Shown here: positions 16,385 through 27,080 of the stretch, piece after piece
Numbering within the stretch: the stretch's first letter is position 1
How the letters are laid out: each line of letters starts with the position of its first letter
NCBI RefSeq assembly: GCF_038397775.1
Contig: NZ_CP151650.1
Span: forward strand, 4,092,001-4,156,000
Length of the DNA: 64,000 nucleotides
Source of the DNA: Pseudomonas sp. RC10
GTDB lineage: Bacteria > Pseudomonadota > Gammaproteobacteria > Pseudomonadales > Pseudomonadaceae
Reading direction: 5' to 3'
Position numbers and translations under genes: made by a program
The notes under the pieces: model-generated
The model's database searches: none
Told to the model about the DNA's origin: nothing
Seen by the model: only the letters and a program-made list of their open reading frames with translations

Positions 16385-16413
16385 AAAAAGGCCAATGCTG
16401 TGAACATTGGCCT
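16385..16413 (-). terminator. Rho-independent terminator after tRNA-Pro
   Basis: On the minus strand a 9-bp perfect stem (AGGCCAATG / CATTGGCCT) with a 7-base loop is followed by a run of T. It lies 17 bp past the 3' end of tRNA-Pro and would end that transcript. Confidence 0.85.
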
Positions 16414-16429
16414 AACTCATTGAAAAATA

Positions 16430-16506
16430 TGGTCGGGACGGAGTGATTCGAACACTCGACCCCTAGCACCCCATGCTAGTGCGCTACCGGACTGCGCTAC
16501 GCCCCG
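16430..16506 (-). tRNA. tRNA-Pro (anticodon GGG)
   Basis: A 77-nt cloverleaf with encoded CCA. The acceptor stem is CGGGGCG paired with CGTCCCG (one G-U), the anticodon stem CTAGC/GCTAG encloses loop ATGGGGT, giving anticodon GGG for CCC codons, and the T-loop reads GTTCGAATC. It lies downstream of the merR-like gene on the same strand and is followed by a strong terminator. Its 3' end faces the accessory island, a common integration site. Confidence 0.97.
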
Positions 16507-16595
16507 ACTAGGCGTGAATCTATTGGGCTTCTTGCGAAAGCGTCGAGAAATATACCCTAAGCTTTTGAATGATGGAAGTATTTTGAATCATCGAT

Positions 16596-16952
16596 CTACT
16601 TGCGCAGAACGACTAATACGTCTTCCAACTCAGTAATCATCTGCTTGATCAATTGCTTGTACTGCAGGGAATCGTCCTTCACCTCATCGCTGGACATGCG
16701 AAGGCGCGCGCCACCGATGGTGAAGCCCTGGTCGTACAGCAACGCGCGGATCTGTCGGATCATCAGCACATCTTGTCGCTGATAATACCGACGATTCCCG
16801 CGGCGCTTGACCGGGTTGAGCTGAGGAAACTCCTGCTCCCAATAACGCAGAACGTGCGGTTTTACCGCGCAGAGCTCACTGACCTCACCGATGGTGAAGT
16901 AGCGTTTGCCGGGAATAGGCGGTAGCTCGTCGTTATGACTTGGTTCCAGCAT
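16596..16952 (-). CDS. MerR family transcriptional regulator
   Basis: A small MerR-type protein of 118 residues. The HTH lies in [22 protein letters not shown] (read as two parts, 20-40), followed by the wing RRGNRRYY and a short coiled C-terminus without an effector domain or metal-binding cysteines. It starts at the ATG at 16952, inside the end of ihfA, with GAGG upstream; a TTG nine bases earlier is less likely. The position after ihfA and before tRNA-Pro is conserved in Pseudomonas. The target is unknown. Confidence 0.92.
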   Translation of the reverse strand: MLEPSHNDELPPIPGKRYFTIGEVSELCAVKPHVLRYWEQEFPQLNPVKRRGNRRYYQRQDVLMIRQIRALLYDQGFTIGGARLRMSSDEVKDDSLQYKQLIKQMITELEDVLVVLRK

Positions 16953-17235
16953 AAGCCTCAACTCGGGCCTTCAGTTTCTGCCCTGGGCGAAAGGTGACCA
17001 CACGGCGAGCTGTAATCGGAATTTCTTCCCCTGTCTTGGGATTTCGACCCGGTCGCTGGCGTTTATCTCGCAGGTCGAAATTGCCGAATCCGGACAATTT
17101 GACCTGCTCGTTATCTTCCAGAGCGTGCCTGATTTCCTCAAAGAACAGCTCAACCAGTTCCTTGGCTTCTCGTTTATTCAGGCCTAGCTCTTCGTACAGA
17201 CGTTCGGCCATCTCAGCTTTCGTCAGAGCCCCCAT
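16933..17235 (-). CDS. ihfA: Integration host factor alpha subunit
   Basis: A DNA-bending HU/IHF protein of 100 residues starting [20 protein letters not shown], with the DNA-intercalating arm region around [12 protein letters not shown] and the conserved VKLSGFGNF segment. It forms a heterodimer with IhfB and shapes promoters and recombination sites. It follows pheT by 3 bp, the classic pheST-ihfA arrangement, and overlaps the merR-like gene. A good AAGGAAG ribosome site precedes the ATG. Confidence 0.98.
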   Translation of the reverse strand: MGALTKAEMAERLYEELGLNKREAKELVELFFEEIRHALEDNEQVKLSGFGNFDLRDKRQRPGRNPKTGEEIPITARRVVTFRPGQKLKARVEAYAGTKS

Positions 17236-17238
17236 ACG

Positions 17239-19620
17239 CTACTTCCTTAACGTGGCGTTTAACCTTTCCTCTAGCGAGGTGAGAATTTGCTGCGTCGAAG
17301 CGTTTACCTCATCGTCAGTAAGAGTGCGCGATGGATGTTGCCAGGTCAAGCCAACTGCAAGGCTTTTTCTATGCGGATCAATGCCTTTACCCTGATAAAC
17401 ATCAAAGAGCCTGAGGTCTGTTAGCCATTCCCCTGCATTTTCACGAATAACGTCCATTACCGCAGTCGCTGCAACATCACGATCCGCCAGCAACGCCAGG
17501 TCACGACGGACCTCCGGGAAGCGTGACAACTCGTGGAATTTCGGCAGACGCCCCTCGACCACATCGGCCAGCACCAGTTCGAACACGAATACCGGACGAT
17601 CCAGACCCAACGTCTTCACCAGCTCAGGGTGTAGTGCGCCGATGTAACCGACTTCGCGGCCATCGCGCTCGATACGGGCTGTTTGGCCTGGATGCAGCGC
17701 AGGATGTTTGCCCGGTACGAAACGGAAATCATCCAGTGCGCCCGCGAAGCCCAGTACCGCCTCCACGTCAGCCTTGACGTCGAAGAAGTCCACTGCCTCA
17801 CGACCCTGCGCCCACCCTTCCGGCAAGCGACTGCCGCAGATCACACCTGCCAGCATAGGCTCTTGTTTTAAACCGTCCAGCTGACCGACAAAACGCAGGC
17901 CGCTTTCGAACAGGCGTACACGGTCTTGCTGACGATTGAGGTTGTGCTGGAGCACCTTGATCAGGCCGGGCCACAGCGACGAGCGCATGGCAGCCATGTC
18001 GGCGGAGATCGGGTTGGCCAGCAACAATGGCTCAACACCCGGATTGAATAGCTCAAACCATTTCTGATCGATGAAACTGTAGGTGATCGCTTCCTGATAA
18101 CCGCGCGCGACCAGCAGACGGCGTAGCGCAGGCAGATCGCCACGGGCTTCGGCGCGGGCTTGCGGGGCCAGACGCGCTTGCGGGTAACGAACCGGCAAAC
18201 GGTTGTAGCCGTAAAGGCGGGCCAGCTCTTCGATCAGGTCGACTTCGAGGCTGATGTCGAAACGGTGGCTAGGCACCTCAACGCGCCACTGGCCAGCCGT
18301 TTCATTGGAGACTTTCAGGCCGAGCGCAGTGAGCAGACGCTCCACTTCGGCTGCATCCATGGTCATGCCGAGCATTTGCTCGATGCGCTCAGCGCGCAGG
18401 ATGACCGGCGCAATCGACGGCAAATGTTGCTCGCTGACGGTTTCGATGACCGGACCGGCTTCGCCGCCCGTGATTTCCAGCAACAGGCCAGTGGCACGCT
18501 CCATGGCTTCGCGAGCCAGCTGCCAGTCAACGCCACGCTCGTAGCGATGCGAAGCGTCGGTGTGCAGACCGTAGGACCGAGCCTTGCCGGCGACCGCGAT
18601 CTGATCGAAGAACGCGCTTTCCAGAAAGATGTCACGGGTGGTCGCGGTATTCACGCCGCTGTGCTCGCCGCCCATCACGCCAGCGATCGCCAGGGCGCGC
18701 TGATGGTCGGCGATGACCAGGGTATCGGCGCGCAGGCTGACTTCCTGACCGTCCAGCAACACCAGCTTTTCGCCTTCTTCCGCCATGCGGACGCGAATAC
18801 CGCCGTTGATCTCGGCGAGGTCGAACGCGTGCAGCGGCTGACCCAATTCGAGCATCACGTAGTTGGTGATGTCGACGGCGGCGTCGATGCTGCGCACTTC
18901 CGAACGACGCAGGCGCTCGACCATCCACAGCGGGGTCGGGCGTGACAGATCGACATTACGAATGACACGGCCCAGGTAACGCGGGCAGGCAGCCGGTGCC
19001 AGCACTTCCACCGAACGCACCTCATCGTGCACGGCAGGAACGACCGCCACTGACGGGCGAGTGACCTTGGCGTCGTACAGCGCACCGACTTCGCGAGCCA
19101 GACCTGCAACGGACAGGCAGTCGCCACGGTTCGGCGTCAGGTCGACTTCGATGCTGGCGTCATCCAGCTCCAGATAATCACGGAAATCCTTGCCAACTGG
19201 CGCATCGACCGGCAACTCCATCAAACCGTCGTTGCCCTCGCCCACTTGCAGTTCGGCCTGAGAGCACAACATGCCGTTGGACTCGACGCCGCGCAGCTTG
19301 GCTTTCTTGATCTTAAAGTCGCCCGGCAGTTCTGCGCCGATCATGGCGAACGGAATCTTCAGGCCTGGACGCACGTTGGGCGCGCCGCAGACCACCTGAA
19401 AGGTTTCCGAGCCATTGCTGACCTGACACACGCGCAACTTGTCTGCATCCGGGTGCTGTTCGGTGCTCAGCACCTCGCCCACCACGACCCCACTGAAAAC
19501 ACCGGCGGCCGGGGTCACGCTGTCGACCTCCAGACCTGCCATCGACAGACGGGCAACCAACTCGTCACGGGACACTTGCGGGCTTACCCAGCCGCGCAAC
19601 CACTGTTCACTGAATTTCAT
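17239..19620 (-). CDS. pheT: Phenylalanine-tRNA ligase beta subunit
   Basis: A protein of 793 residues, full length for bacterial PheT. It has the N-terminal EMAP/tRNA-binding domain (VVVGEVLSTEQHPDADKLRV, about 40-150), the B3/B4 editing and B5 domains, the catalytic-like core and the C-terminal anticodon-binding FDX-ACB domain (ending LEERLNATLRK). With PheS it makes the alpha2-beta2 enzyme that charges tRNA-Phe and edits Tyr-tRNA-Phe. It follows pheS by 32 bp and precedes ihfA by 3 bp. The ribosome site TAGGAG is strong. Confidence 0.98.
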   Translation of the reverse strand: MKFSEQWLRGWVSPQVSRDELVARLSMAGLEVDSVTPAAGVFSGVVVGEVLSTEQHPDADKLRVCQVSNGSETFQVVCGAPNVRPGLKIPFAMIGAELPGDFKIKKAKLRGVESNGMLCSQAELQVGEGNDGLMELPVDAPVGKDFRDYLELDDASIEVDLTPNRGDCLSVAGLAREVGALYDAKVTRPSVAVVPAVHDEVRSVEVLAPAACPRYLGRVIRNVDLSRPTPLWMVERLRRSEVRSIDAAVDITNYVMLELGQPLHAFDLAEINGGIRVRMAEEGEKLVLLDGQEVSLRADTLVIADHQRALAIAGVMGGEHSGVNTATTRDIFLESAFFDQIAVAGKARSYGLHTDASHRYERGVDWQLAREAMERATGLLLEITGGEAGPVIETVSEQHLPSIAPVILRAERIEQMLGMTMDAAEVERLLTALGLKVSNETAGQWRVEVPSHRFDISLEVDLIEELARLYGYNRLPVRYPQARLAPQARAEARGDLPALRRLLVARGYQEAITYSFIDQKWFELFNPGVEPLLLANPISADMAAMRSSLWPGLIKVLQHNLNRQQDRVRLFESGLRFVGQLDGLKQEPMLAGVICGSRLPEGWAQGREAVDFFDVKADVEAVLGFAGALDDFRFVPGKHPALHPGQTARIERDGREVGYIGALHPELVKTLGLDRPVFVFELVLADVVEGRLPKFHELSRFPEVRRDLALLADRDVAATAVMDVIRENAGEWLTDLRLFDVYQGKGIDPHRKSLAVGLTWQHPSRTLTDDEVNASTQQILTSLEERLNATLRK

Positions 19621-19652
19621 CCTGCTCTCCTAAAAAGTTCGTTACGGGCGAC

Positions 19653-20724
<1,072 letters not shown>

Positions 20725-20774
20725 ATGACGTTTAACACCGAACCCCGAAACGAGGCCCGGTGATTGCCGGGGAC

Positions 20775-21131
20775 TTAGGCCAGAGTGGCTTTAGCTTTCT
20801 CGACAATCGCAGCAAACGCCGCTTTTTCGTTCACTGCCAGATCAGCCAGAACCTTACGGTCGATCTCGATCGACGCTTTTTTCAGGCCAGCGATGAAACG
20901 GCTGTAAGACAGACCGTTGATACGCGCACCAGCGTTGATACGAGCGATCCACAGAGCGCGGAACTGACGTTTTTTCTGACGACGGTCACGGTAGGCGTAT
21001 TGGCCAGCCTTGATTACCGCTTGCTTGGCAACACGGAATACGCGTGAACGCGCGCCGTAGTAGCCTTTAGCAAGTTTCAGAATTTTTTTGTGACGCTTAC
21101 GGGCAATGACGCCACGCTTTACACGAGCCAT
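20775..21131 (-). CDS. rplT: 50S ribosomal protein L20
   Basis: A basic protein of 118 residues starting [20 protein letters not shown], identical in layout to L20. It binds 23S rRNA early in large-subunit assembly and, in other bacteria, represses the rpmI-rplT message. AGAGGAAG precedes the ATG. It lies between rpmI and the pheS leader hairpin. Confidence 0.99.
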   Translation of the reverse strand: MARVKRGVIARKRHKKILKLAKGYYGARSRVFRVAKQAVIKAGQYAYRDRRQKKRQFRALWIARINAGARINGLSYSRFIAGLKKASIEIDRKVLADLAVNEKAAFAAIVEKAKATLA

Positions 21132-21159
21132 GAGTTACTTCCTCTATTCTTGATCAAAA

Positions 21160-21354
21160 TTAACGAAGGCGCAGCATGCGCTCGACTTTTGCGACGTCAG
21201 ACGGATGCAGCAGGCTGCTTCCGCGCAGTTGACGCTTACGCTTGGTCGACATTTTGGTCAGGATGTGGCTCTTGAAAGCGTGCTTGTGCTTGATGCCATT
21301 CGCGGTTTTCAGAAACCGCTTAGCTGCACCACTTTTAGTCTTCATCTTTGGCAT
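21160..21354 (-). CDS. rpmI: 50S ribosomal protein L35
   Basis: A basic protein of 64 residues starting [20 protein letters not shown], clearly L35. It lies 28 bp upstream of rplT and about 60 bp downstream of infC, the usual infC-rpmI-rplT order. GGAG precedes the ATG. Confidence 0.99.
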   Translation of the reverse strand: MPKMKTKSGAAKRFLKTANGIKHKHAFKSHILTKMSTKRKRQLRGSSLLHPSDVAKVERMLRLR

Positions 21355-21414
21355 GTTCGGATACTCCGCATTCAGTTGATAAACATAACCGCAAGGCCTG
21401 CCGTGCCCTGGTGG

Positions 21415-21966
21415 TTATTTCTTCTTTTTCGGGGCGATGACCATGATCAGCTGGCGTCCTTCCATCTTAGGATGCTGTTCGACGGCGCCGTATTCGAGCA
21501 GGTCAGCCTCAACCCGCTTCAACAGCTCCATACCCAGCTCCTGGTGGGCCATCTCACGACCGCGGAATCTCAACGATACCTTGGCCCTGTCCCCGTCACT
21601 CAGGAAACGTACCAGGTTGCGTAGTTTTACCTGGTAATCCCCTTCCTCCGTCCCTGGACGAAACTTGATTTCTTTAACCTGAATCTGCTTCTGGTTTTTC
21701 TTCGCCGCAGCAATCTGTTTCTTCTTTTCGAAGATCGATTTGCCGTAGTCCATCACGCGACAGACAGGTGGTACTGCGTCGGCAGAAATCTCTACCAGAT
21801 CAAGCTTGGCTTCTTCAGCTATACGAAGCGCTTCATCAATCGAGACGATGCCAATCTGCTCGCCGTCAGCGCCAATTAACCGAACCTCGCGTGCCGAGAT
21901 ATTCTCGTTGATCGGGGCCTTCGGTGCAGCTCGTTTATCTTGTCTCATTTCACGCTTAATAATAAT
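21415..21966 (-). CDS. infC: Translation initiation factor IF-3 (AUU start)
   Basis: A protein of 183 residues if it begins at the first of three consecutive ATT codons (21966, 21963, 21960), reading [13 protein letters not shown]. The next ATG (21948) has no ribosome site of its own, whereas GGAG directly precedes the ATT codons. IF-3 uses AUU starts widely and thereby autoregulates, since IF-3 rejects non-AUG starts. The first ATT overlaps the thrS TAA by one base. Domain content is standard: N-domain ([13 protein letters not shown]), linker, and C-domain ending VIAPKKKK. Which ATT is used is not certain. Confidence 0.93.
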   Translation of the reverse strand: MIIKREMRQDKRAAPKAPINENISAREVRLIGADGEQIGIVSIDEALRIAEEAKLDLVEISADAVPPVCRVMDYGKSIFEKKKQIAAAKKNQKQIQVKEIKFRPGTEEGDYQVKLRNLVRFLSDGDRAKVSLRFRGREMAHQELGMELLKRVEADLLEYGAVEQHPKMEGRQLIMVIAPKKKK

Positions 21967-23888
21967 TACTCCGAATCTTGGCGACCACGCCGGGAAACCG
22001 CTTGTGCGAGGAACTCCGAGAATTGGGCGACCGGCATCGAGCCGAGGTCTGCGCCTTCACGGGTACGCACAGCGACAGTTTGCGTTTCAACCTCCCGATC
22101 TCCGATGACGAGGAGATAGGGAACCTTGAGCAAAGTATGCTCGCGGATTTTAAAGCCGATCTTTTCATTTCTCAAGTCGGACTTGGCACGAAACCCGCTT
22201 TCAGCCAGAGTTTTTTCCACTTCAAGGGCAAATTCTGCCTGTTTATCAGTGATATTCATGATCACTGCTTGAGTTGGAGCCAGCCACGCAGGGAATGCAC
22301 CTTCGTAGTGCTCGATCAGAATTCCGATGAAACGCTCGAACGAACCGAGAATCGCACGGTGCAACATGACCGGATGCTTGCGACCGTTGTCTTCCGAAAC
22401 GTATTCGGCGCCCAAACGGATAGGCAGGTTGAAATCGAGCTGCAATGTACCGCATTGCCACACACGACCCAAGCAGTCCTTGAGAGAAAATTCGATTTTC
22501 GGACCGTAGAACGCCCCCTCGCCCGGCTGCAGATCATAGGGCAGACCGGCGCTATCGAGTGCTGCGGCGAGCGCGGATTCGGCGCGGTCCCACAGATCAT
22601 CGGAGCCCACGCGCTTTTCAGGACGAGTGGAGAGCTTCATTTCGATGTCCTTGAAGCCGAAATCGGCGTAGACATCCATGGTCAGCTTGATGAAGGCTGC
22701 GGACTCGGCCTGCATCTGCTCTTCGGTGCAAAAGATGTGGGCGTCGTCCTGAGTGAACGCACGCACACGCATGATGCCGTGCAGTGCACCTGATGGCTCA
22801 TTACGGTGGCAGGCACCAAATTCGGCCAGGCGCATCGGCAGCTCGCGGTAACTCTTCAGGCCTTGATTGAACACCTGCACGTGGCAAGGACAGTTCATCG
22901 GCTTGATGGCGTAGTCGCGACTTTCGGATTCAGTGGTGAACATGTTTTCGGCATAGTTCGCCCAGTGACCCGACTTTTCCCACAGAGAGCGATCAACCAC
23001 TTGCGGGGTCTTGATCTCGAGGTAGCCGTTTTCACGCTGGGTCTTGCGCATGTACTGCTCAAGCACCTGATACAGGGTCCAGCCGTTCGGGTGCCAGAAC
23101 ACCATACCCGGCGCTTCTTCCTGGGTGTGGAACAGGCCAAGGCGCTTGCCGATTTTACGGTGATCGCGTTTTTCAGCTTCTTCGATACGCTGAATGTAAG
23201 CCGCCAGCTGCTTTTTATCGGCCCAGGCGGTGCCGTAAACACGCTGCAACTGTTCGTTCTTGGCATCACCGCGCCAGTAGGCACCAGAGAGTTTGGTCAG
23301 CTTGAACGACTTCAGGAAACGGGTATTCGGCACGTGCGGGCCGCGGCACATGTCGACGTATTCTTCGTGGTAGTAGAGACCCATGGCCTTTTCATTCGGC
23401 ATGTCCTCGACCAGACGCAGTTTGTAATCCTCGCCACGCGCCTTGAATACTTCGATCACTTCGGCACGCGGTGTGACTTTCTTGACGACGTCGTAATCCT
23501 TTTCGATCAGCTGCTGCATGCGCTGCTCGATGGCCGCCAGGTCATCAGGGGTAAACGGGCGCTCGTAGGCGATATCGTAATAGAAGCCGTCATCGATGAC
23601 GGGGCCAATCACCATCTTGGCTGTCGGATACAACTGCTTGACGGCATGACCCACCAGATGCGCGCAGGAGTGACGAATGATCTCGACGCCTTCCTGATCT
23701 TTGGGGGTGATGATTTGCAGGCTCGCGTCGGCGTCGATCAGATCGCTGGCATCGACCAGTTGACCGTTGACCTTACCGGCGATGGTGGCTTTGGCCAGAC
23801 CTGCGCCAATGGACGCGGCGACCTCGGCGACGGAGACCGGGTGATCGAAAGAACGTTGACTGCCGTCGGGAAGAGTAATAGTTGGCAT
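21966..23888 (-). CDS. thrS: Threonine-tRNA ligase
   Basis: A protein of 640 residues, full length. It has the TGS domain ([20 protein letters not shown]), the editing domain with [14 protein letters not shown] and the zinc-type catalytic core including [10 protein letters not shown] and the [12 protein letters not shown] region, and an anticodon-binding C-terminus. It charges tRNA-Thr and edits Ser-tRNA-Thr. The ATG at 23888 has a GAGGAGG ribosome site; the open frame continues 11 codons upstream. It is the first gene of the leftward translation block. Confidence 0.98.
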   Translation of the reverse strand: MPTITLPDGSQRSFDHPVSVAEVAASIGAGLAKATIAGKVNGQLVDASDLIDADASLQIITPKDQEGVEIIRHSCAHLVGHAVKQLYPTAKMVIGPVIDDGFYYDIAYERPFTPDDLAAIEQRMQQLIEKDYDVVKKVTPRAEVIEVFKARGEDYKLRLVEDMPNEKAMGLYYHEEYVDMCRGPHVPNTRFLKSFKLTKLSGAYWRGDAKNEQLQRVYGTAWADKKQLAAYIQRIEEAEKRDHRKIGKRLGLFHTQEEAPGMVFWHPNGWTLYQVLEQYMRKTQRENGYLEIKTPQVVDRSLWEKSGHWANYAENMFTTESESRDYAIKPMNCPCHVQVFNQGLKSYRELPMRLAEFGACHRNEPSGALHGIMRVRAFTQDDAHIFCTEEQMQAESAAFIKLTMDVYADFGFKDIEMKLSTRPEKRVGSDDLWDRAESALAAALDSAGLPYDLQPGEGAFYGPKIEFSLKDCLGRVWQCGTLQLDFNLPIRLGAEYVSEDNGRKHPVMLHRAILGSFERFIGILIEHYEGAFPAWLAPTQAVIMNITDKQAEFALEVEKTLAESGFRAKSDLRNEKIGFKIREHTLLKVPYLLVIGDREVETQTVAVRTREGADLGSMPVAQFSEFLAQAVSRRGRQDSE

Positions 23889-24281
23889 GGCGCCTCCTCT
23901 CCTAGTGGTGACCCCTACCAAAGGTCACGTGGGTTGGGATAGAGCCAGTACGCGATTCGGCGGTGTACCTGCCTCACAGTGGCAGGAGCCCAAAGGCCAA
24001 CCATTTGACCGAACCAGAGTGACTGGAATGTACGAAATCGACAGGTGCGCACTCGGCGAAACCTGACCCGCGAGACGCGAGCGAATCTGCAGGACGCGCA
24101 TCCTAACACAGCCTGAGAGCTCTACGTCAGGCCGCCCCCGGCGAGTTGTGAATAAAGATGCTGACAATTGCCGTGAGAATTGTCCGGAACTGAACTGCGA
24201 CATCTCGCTGTCGTCAGATAATCCGAGATCACCGTTCCAGGCCCTTGACTCTCGGGGCCCATCGACAAGAAGGAAACCACC
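23889..24281. other. Divergent intergenic region upstream of thrS
   Basis: This 393-bp spacer should contain the thrS promoter and, on the other strand, that of the secreted-protein gene at 24282. It contains an inverted repeat GACAATT (24163-24169) / AATTGTC (24178-24184) that could bind a regulator. No tRNA-like operator of the E. coli thrS type was recognised. Confidence 0.4.
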
Positions 24282-24596
24282 ATGAAGCTTCTACGTGTTG
24301 CCGCCCTCCTCGCACCTTTGGCGCTGGCTCTTCCGATCAGCGCTCATGCCGCCATGGATGCGAACACCAAGACCACCTATATGAATGAATGCGCCGCCGC
24401 AGCGACTCAAAATAATCCTGGCATGGACACCAACGCAGTCAAGGCGCACTGCGAATGTGGCGCACAGCAGATCAACAAGAATTTCTCGGACAAGGAAATT
24501 GCGTCACTGAATGACAAAACGACGCCTCCGAGTACCGAAATGACCGCTCGACTGCAAAAAGCTGTGAGCGAAAACTGCCTGAAGGGCAAAAAATAA
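24282..24596 (+). CDS. Small secreted cysteine-containing protein, function unknown
   Basis: A protein of 104 residues with a clear signal peptide (LLRVAALLAPLALALPISAHA, cleavage after AHA) and a mature domain of about 80 residues containing four cysteines, in ECAAA, HCECG and ENCLKGKK, which may form two disulfides. It is probably periplasmic. AAGGAAA precedes the ATG. I do not recognise the family; similar short proteins are common in pseudomonads. It stands alone, divergent from thrS. Confidence 0.75.
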   Translation: MKLLRVAALLAPLALALPISAHAAMDANTKTTYMNECAAAATQNNPGMDTNAVKAHCECGAQQINKNFSDKEIASLNDKTTPPSTEMTARLQKAVSENCLKGKK

Positions 24597-24893
24597 AAAA
24601 TTTACATTCCGCAGTCATGGGTCAGGGGCATTGGGTAGACAATGCCACGCGCAACCTTCTGAAGCCCTCGCCGTTCGCGGGCTTCAGCCACTTCAAAGGC
24701 ATGAGAAGGCTATGGTTGAACGTCGGCGGCCCGGCGGATCCCACGGGAATTTTCCCTATATATTTGCGGGACTGGCGCAAAGTTCTAACCGAAAAAGTCC
24801 AGCATCGACACATTTCGACTATGATAGCCCCCGTGTGCCCAGTTGGCCTGAGCAGCACAGCACTACTGAATATTATGTTTCTGGAGATACACC

Positions 24894-25106
24894 ATGTCTA
24901 ATCGCCAAACCGGCACCGTAAAATGGTTCAACGATGAAAAAGGCTTCGGCTTTATCACTCCACAGGGTGGCGGTGACGACCTGTTCGTACACTTCAAGGC
25001 TATCGAATCCGAAGGTTTCAAAAGCCTGAAAGAAGGCCAGACTGTTTCCTTCGTGGCTGAGAAAGGCCAAAAGGGCATGCAAGCTGCTCAGGTTCGCGCG
25101 GAGTAA
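24894..25106 (+). CDS. Cold-shock domain protein (CspA/CapB family)
   Basis: A single cold-shock domain of 70 residues with both RNA-binding motifs, KGFGFI (RNP1) and DLFVHF (RNP2), starting [20 protein letters not shown]. It acts as an RNA chaperone in the cytoplasm. GGAGA precedes the ATG. The 297-bp upstream region lacks a gene and probably contains a long 5' leader, as is common for csp genes. A strong terminator follows. The sequence alone does not show whether it is cold-induced or constitutive. Confidence 0.95.
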   Translation: MSNRQTGTVKWFNDEKGFGFITPQGGGDDLFVHFKAIESEGFKSLKEGQTVSFVAEKGQKGMQAAQVRAE

Positions 25107-25118
25107 TCCGAGCGCGCT

Positions 25119-25147
25119 AAAAAAACCCGTCTCTGACGGGTTTTTTT
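25119..25147 (+). terminator. Rho-independent terminator after the csp gene
   Basis: The run of A followed by ACCCGTC, loop TCT, GACGGGT and seven T forms a textbook intrinsic terminator 12 bp after the csp stop codon. The A-run on the other side lets it work in both directions, so it may also stop the convergent lipoprotein transcript. Confidence 0.95.
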
Positions 25148-25172
25148 ATGCCTGCAAACAACCTGGGCGCTA

Positions 25173-25496
25173 TTAGCCGCAATTTACGCGGGTTACCGTG
25201 GCGCCTTGGTCCGTATTGAGGTTCAGTCGGTCGGAGCGATACTCCAGAGTCACCATGTCGTCTGGCCCCAGCACCCTGGCCGTCTGGGCACCCGCTTTCG
25301 CCCGGGCCTGATCGAGCAACGCAGGTGAAGCTGGCTTGCCGACCGCGAACTGCGCCGCGGCCGCATCACAACGGGACTGGCTGGAGTCTGACGTCGCCGC
25401 GCCTTTGGCGGGGGATGAAGACTCTGATGCAGTGCTGCATCCCGCCAGCAGCGCCACTGCCAGAATCAATCCCGATGATGCATATTTCCAGGGCAT
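25173..25496 (-). CDS. I78-family peptidase inhibitor lipoprotein
   Basis: A lipoprotein of 107 residues with lipobox LLAGC, a Ser-rich linker, and a ~65-residue domain running from CDAAAAQFAVGKPAS through LGPDDMVTLEYRSDRLNL to TRVNCG. This matches the I78 serine-protease inhibitor family (Elastase inhibitor AFLEI type), with the paired cysteines at the domain ends. It is probably anchored in the outer membrane facing the periplasm. AAGGAG precedes the ATG. The target protease is unknown. Confidence 0.85.
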   Translation of the reverse strand: MPWKYASSGLILAVALLAGCSTASESSSPAKGAATSDSSQSRCDAAAAQFAVGKPASPALLDQARAKAGAQTARVLGPDDMVTLEYRSDRLNLNTDQGATVTRVNCG

Positions 25497-25807
25497 ACGA
25501 ACTCCTTACGTTTAACGAAAACCAGAACTCCTGCGACAGCGTCACTACGGCTTGGTTTCGCAAGCCCAGGCAGAACACGCCCTTGGACGGTGTCGGGATG
25601 TGCTGGAGTCTGCCCGAGCCCGATGCCGTGCGGGCAATCAAATCGTCACAAAACGTAAGCCATTTTGTGTATTCATTGCGCAAATTGAACGTCATGCCTA
25701 AGTCGCAGTGCGCAACGTTGACCGGGATGCTTTACTGCACGCCCGCGCTGGGGTAACCCGCGCGTGAGGGCAGCGCCAACACCTATTTTGCAGAGGAACG
25801 ATTCACC
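25497..25807. other. Intergenic region without a supported gene
   Basis: About 310 bp between divergent genes. Short frames exist on both strands, but none has a ribosome site plus a recognisable product. It should hold the promoters of the two flanking genes; nothing else was recognised. Confidence 0.4.
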
Positions 25808-26005
25808 ATGGCACTCGTGTCCATCGATGCTGATATCAAGGCCAAGTGGTCGCAAGGGCAATGCGCCCATAGCCCTGGCAGTCCTGAAGAATTGGCAATC
25901 ATTGCAATCGATTTGCTGGTGAAGGAACTGGGCACTGAAAGCGCCCAGAATTTCATGAACCAGGTATTTCTGCGCTACTCGACCGAGGTGTTGAGCAGCG
26001 CATGA
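25808..26005 (+). CDS. Small hypothetical protein
   Basis: A protein of 65 residues beginning MALVSIDADIKAKWSQGQCA, probably helical in the second half (AIIAIDLLVKELGTESAQNF). It has no signal peptide and no recognised domain. AGAGGAA precedes the ATG at good spacing, which supports a real gene. It ends 6 bp from the convergent nucleoside hydrolase gene. The function is unknown. Confidence 0.65.
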   Translation: MALVSIDADIKAKWSQGQCAHSPGSPEELAIIAIDLLVKELGTESAQNFMNQVFLRYSTEVLSSA

Positions 26006-26011
26006 TTGGCG

Positions 26012-27037
26012 TTATTTGAGCCGTGCCAGACGCTGCGTCAGCAGGTCGAAGAACCCCTGCGCATCGCCGTTCTCAATCCAGAAAACATTTTTAGGCTGTT
26101 CCAGCGTGTCATTCCAGTCGGCCACGGTCTGACCGAAGCCTGGCCCCTCCCGGCTGTCAATCGCCACGTTGATCAGCCTGCCACTGAACAACTCCGGTTT
26201 CAGCAGCCAGGCAATCACACTCGCATCGTGCACCGGTCCACCCGGCAAACCGTAATGCACCATATCGGCCTTGACGTACTCGTTGAGGATGCTGCTGACC
26301 AGCTTGCCCGCTTGATTGTTCAGCCCTTCTATCCGCTGAATACGCTGATCGCTGGTGAGAACCTTGTGCGTCACGTCCAGCGGCACGTAAGTCAGCTTGA
26401 CGCCACTGGCCAATACCACTTTGGCGGCATCCGGATCAGCGTAAAGATTGAATTCAGCCACAGGCGTGATGTTGCCACCGTTGAAGTGTGCCCCGCCCAT
26501 GACCACCACTTCCTTGATGCCCTGCGTGATGCCTGGTGCCTGAATCAACGCCAACGCGAGGTTGGTTTGCGGCCCGAGCATGGCGATGGTGATGCTGTGG
26601 GGCTCGGCCTTGCTCAGCGTGTCGATCAGATACTGCACCGCGTTACCGTCGGCCAGCCCTTTTTTCGGCTCATGGACTTCGACGCCCGGCAGGCCTTCCT
26701 TGCCATGAATGTTTTCGGCGTAGATCGGTGGTCGTACTAACGGCCTGCCTGCCCCTGCATAGACCGGAACCTCTTCACGCCCCGCCCACTCCCGGGCCAG
26801 ACGCGCATTACGAGAGGTCTTGTCGATCCGCACGTTACCGGCGACGGTGGTGATCGCACGGATGTGCAGTTCTTCCGGCGACGCCAGCGCCAGCAGCAGC
26901 GCGACCACATCGTCTGCCCCTAGATCGGTGTCGATGATCAGGTCGCGTTTTTCGGCGGCGTGGGCAGCAGTGGAAAAGATGGCCAACAGTGCAATGCTCC
27001 TGATCAAGCGAAGGAGAAAGTGACGGCAAAGGTGCAT
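26012..27037 (-). CDS. Exported nucleoside hydrolase (IUNH family)
   Basis: A protein of 341 residues with an N-terminal signal sequence (LLRLIRSIALLAIFSTAAHA) and an inosine/uridine-preferring nucleoside hydrolase domain. The calcium-binding motif IDTDLGADDVVAL is intact, as are MLGPQTNLALAL and the later GGPVHDASVIAW with a candidate catalytic histidine. It should split nucleosides into base and ribose in the periplasm. As the last gene of the rbs operon it supplies ribose to the RbsABC importer. Specificity cannot be read from the sequence. Confidence 0.9.
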   Translation of the reverse strand: MHLCRHFLLRLIRSIALLAIFSTAAHAAEKRDLIIDTDLGADDVVALLLALASPEELHIRAITTVAGNVRIDKTSRNARLAREWAGREEVPVYAGAGRPLVRPPIYAENIHGKEGLPGVEVHEPKKGLADGNAVQYLIDTLSKAEPHSITIAMLGPQTNLALALIQAPGITQGIKEVVVMGGAHFNGGNITPVAEFNLYADPDAAKVVLASGVKLTYVPLDVTHKVLTSDQRIQRIEGLNNQAGKLVSSILNEYVKADMVHYGLPGGPVHDASVIAWLLKPELFSGRLINVAIDSREGPGFGQTVADWNDTLEQPKNVFWIENGDAQGFFDLLTQRLARLK

Positions 27038-27080
27038 AGGAAACTCCCTGTTTCGTGAATGTGACGCGAATCGCCAGCGA

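Larger units (their letters stand above)
13912..16428. mobile_element. Accessory island / prophage remnant abutting tRNA-Pro
   Basis: This 2.5-kb stretch holds only two phage-type repressors and non-coding DNA rich in the word TTTGGCAC/GTGCCAAA. Lower GC, phage-like genes and position against the 3' end of a tRNA suggest the remains of integrated elements. No integrase, excisionase or perfect duplicate of the tRNA 3' end was found, so boundaries are approximate. tRNA genes are common integration sites and this tRNA-Pro locus is known as variable in P. aeruginosa. Confidence 0.45.

Noticed and set aside
24663..24691. GAAGCCC/GGGCTTC inverted repeat before the csp gene
   Set aside because: It may belong to the csp leader or end the previous transcript, but no U-run or conserved element was seen, so no function is claimed.
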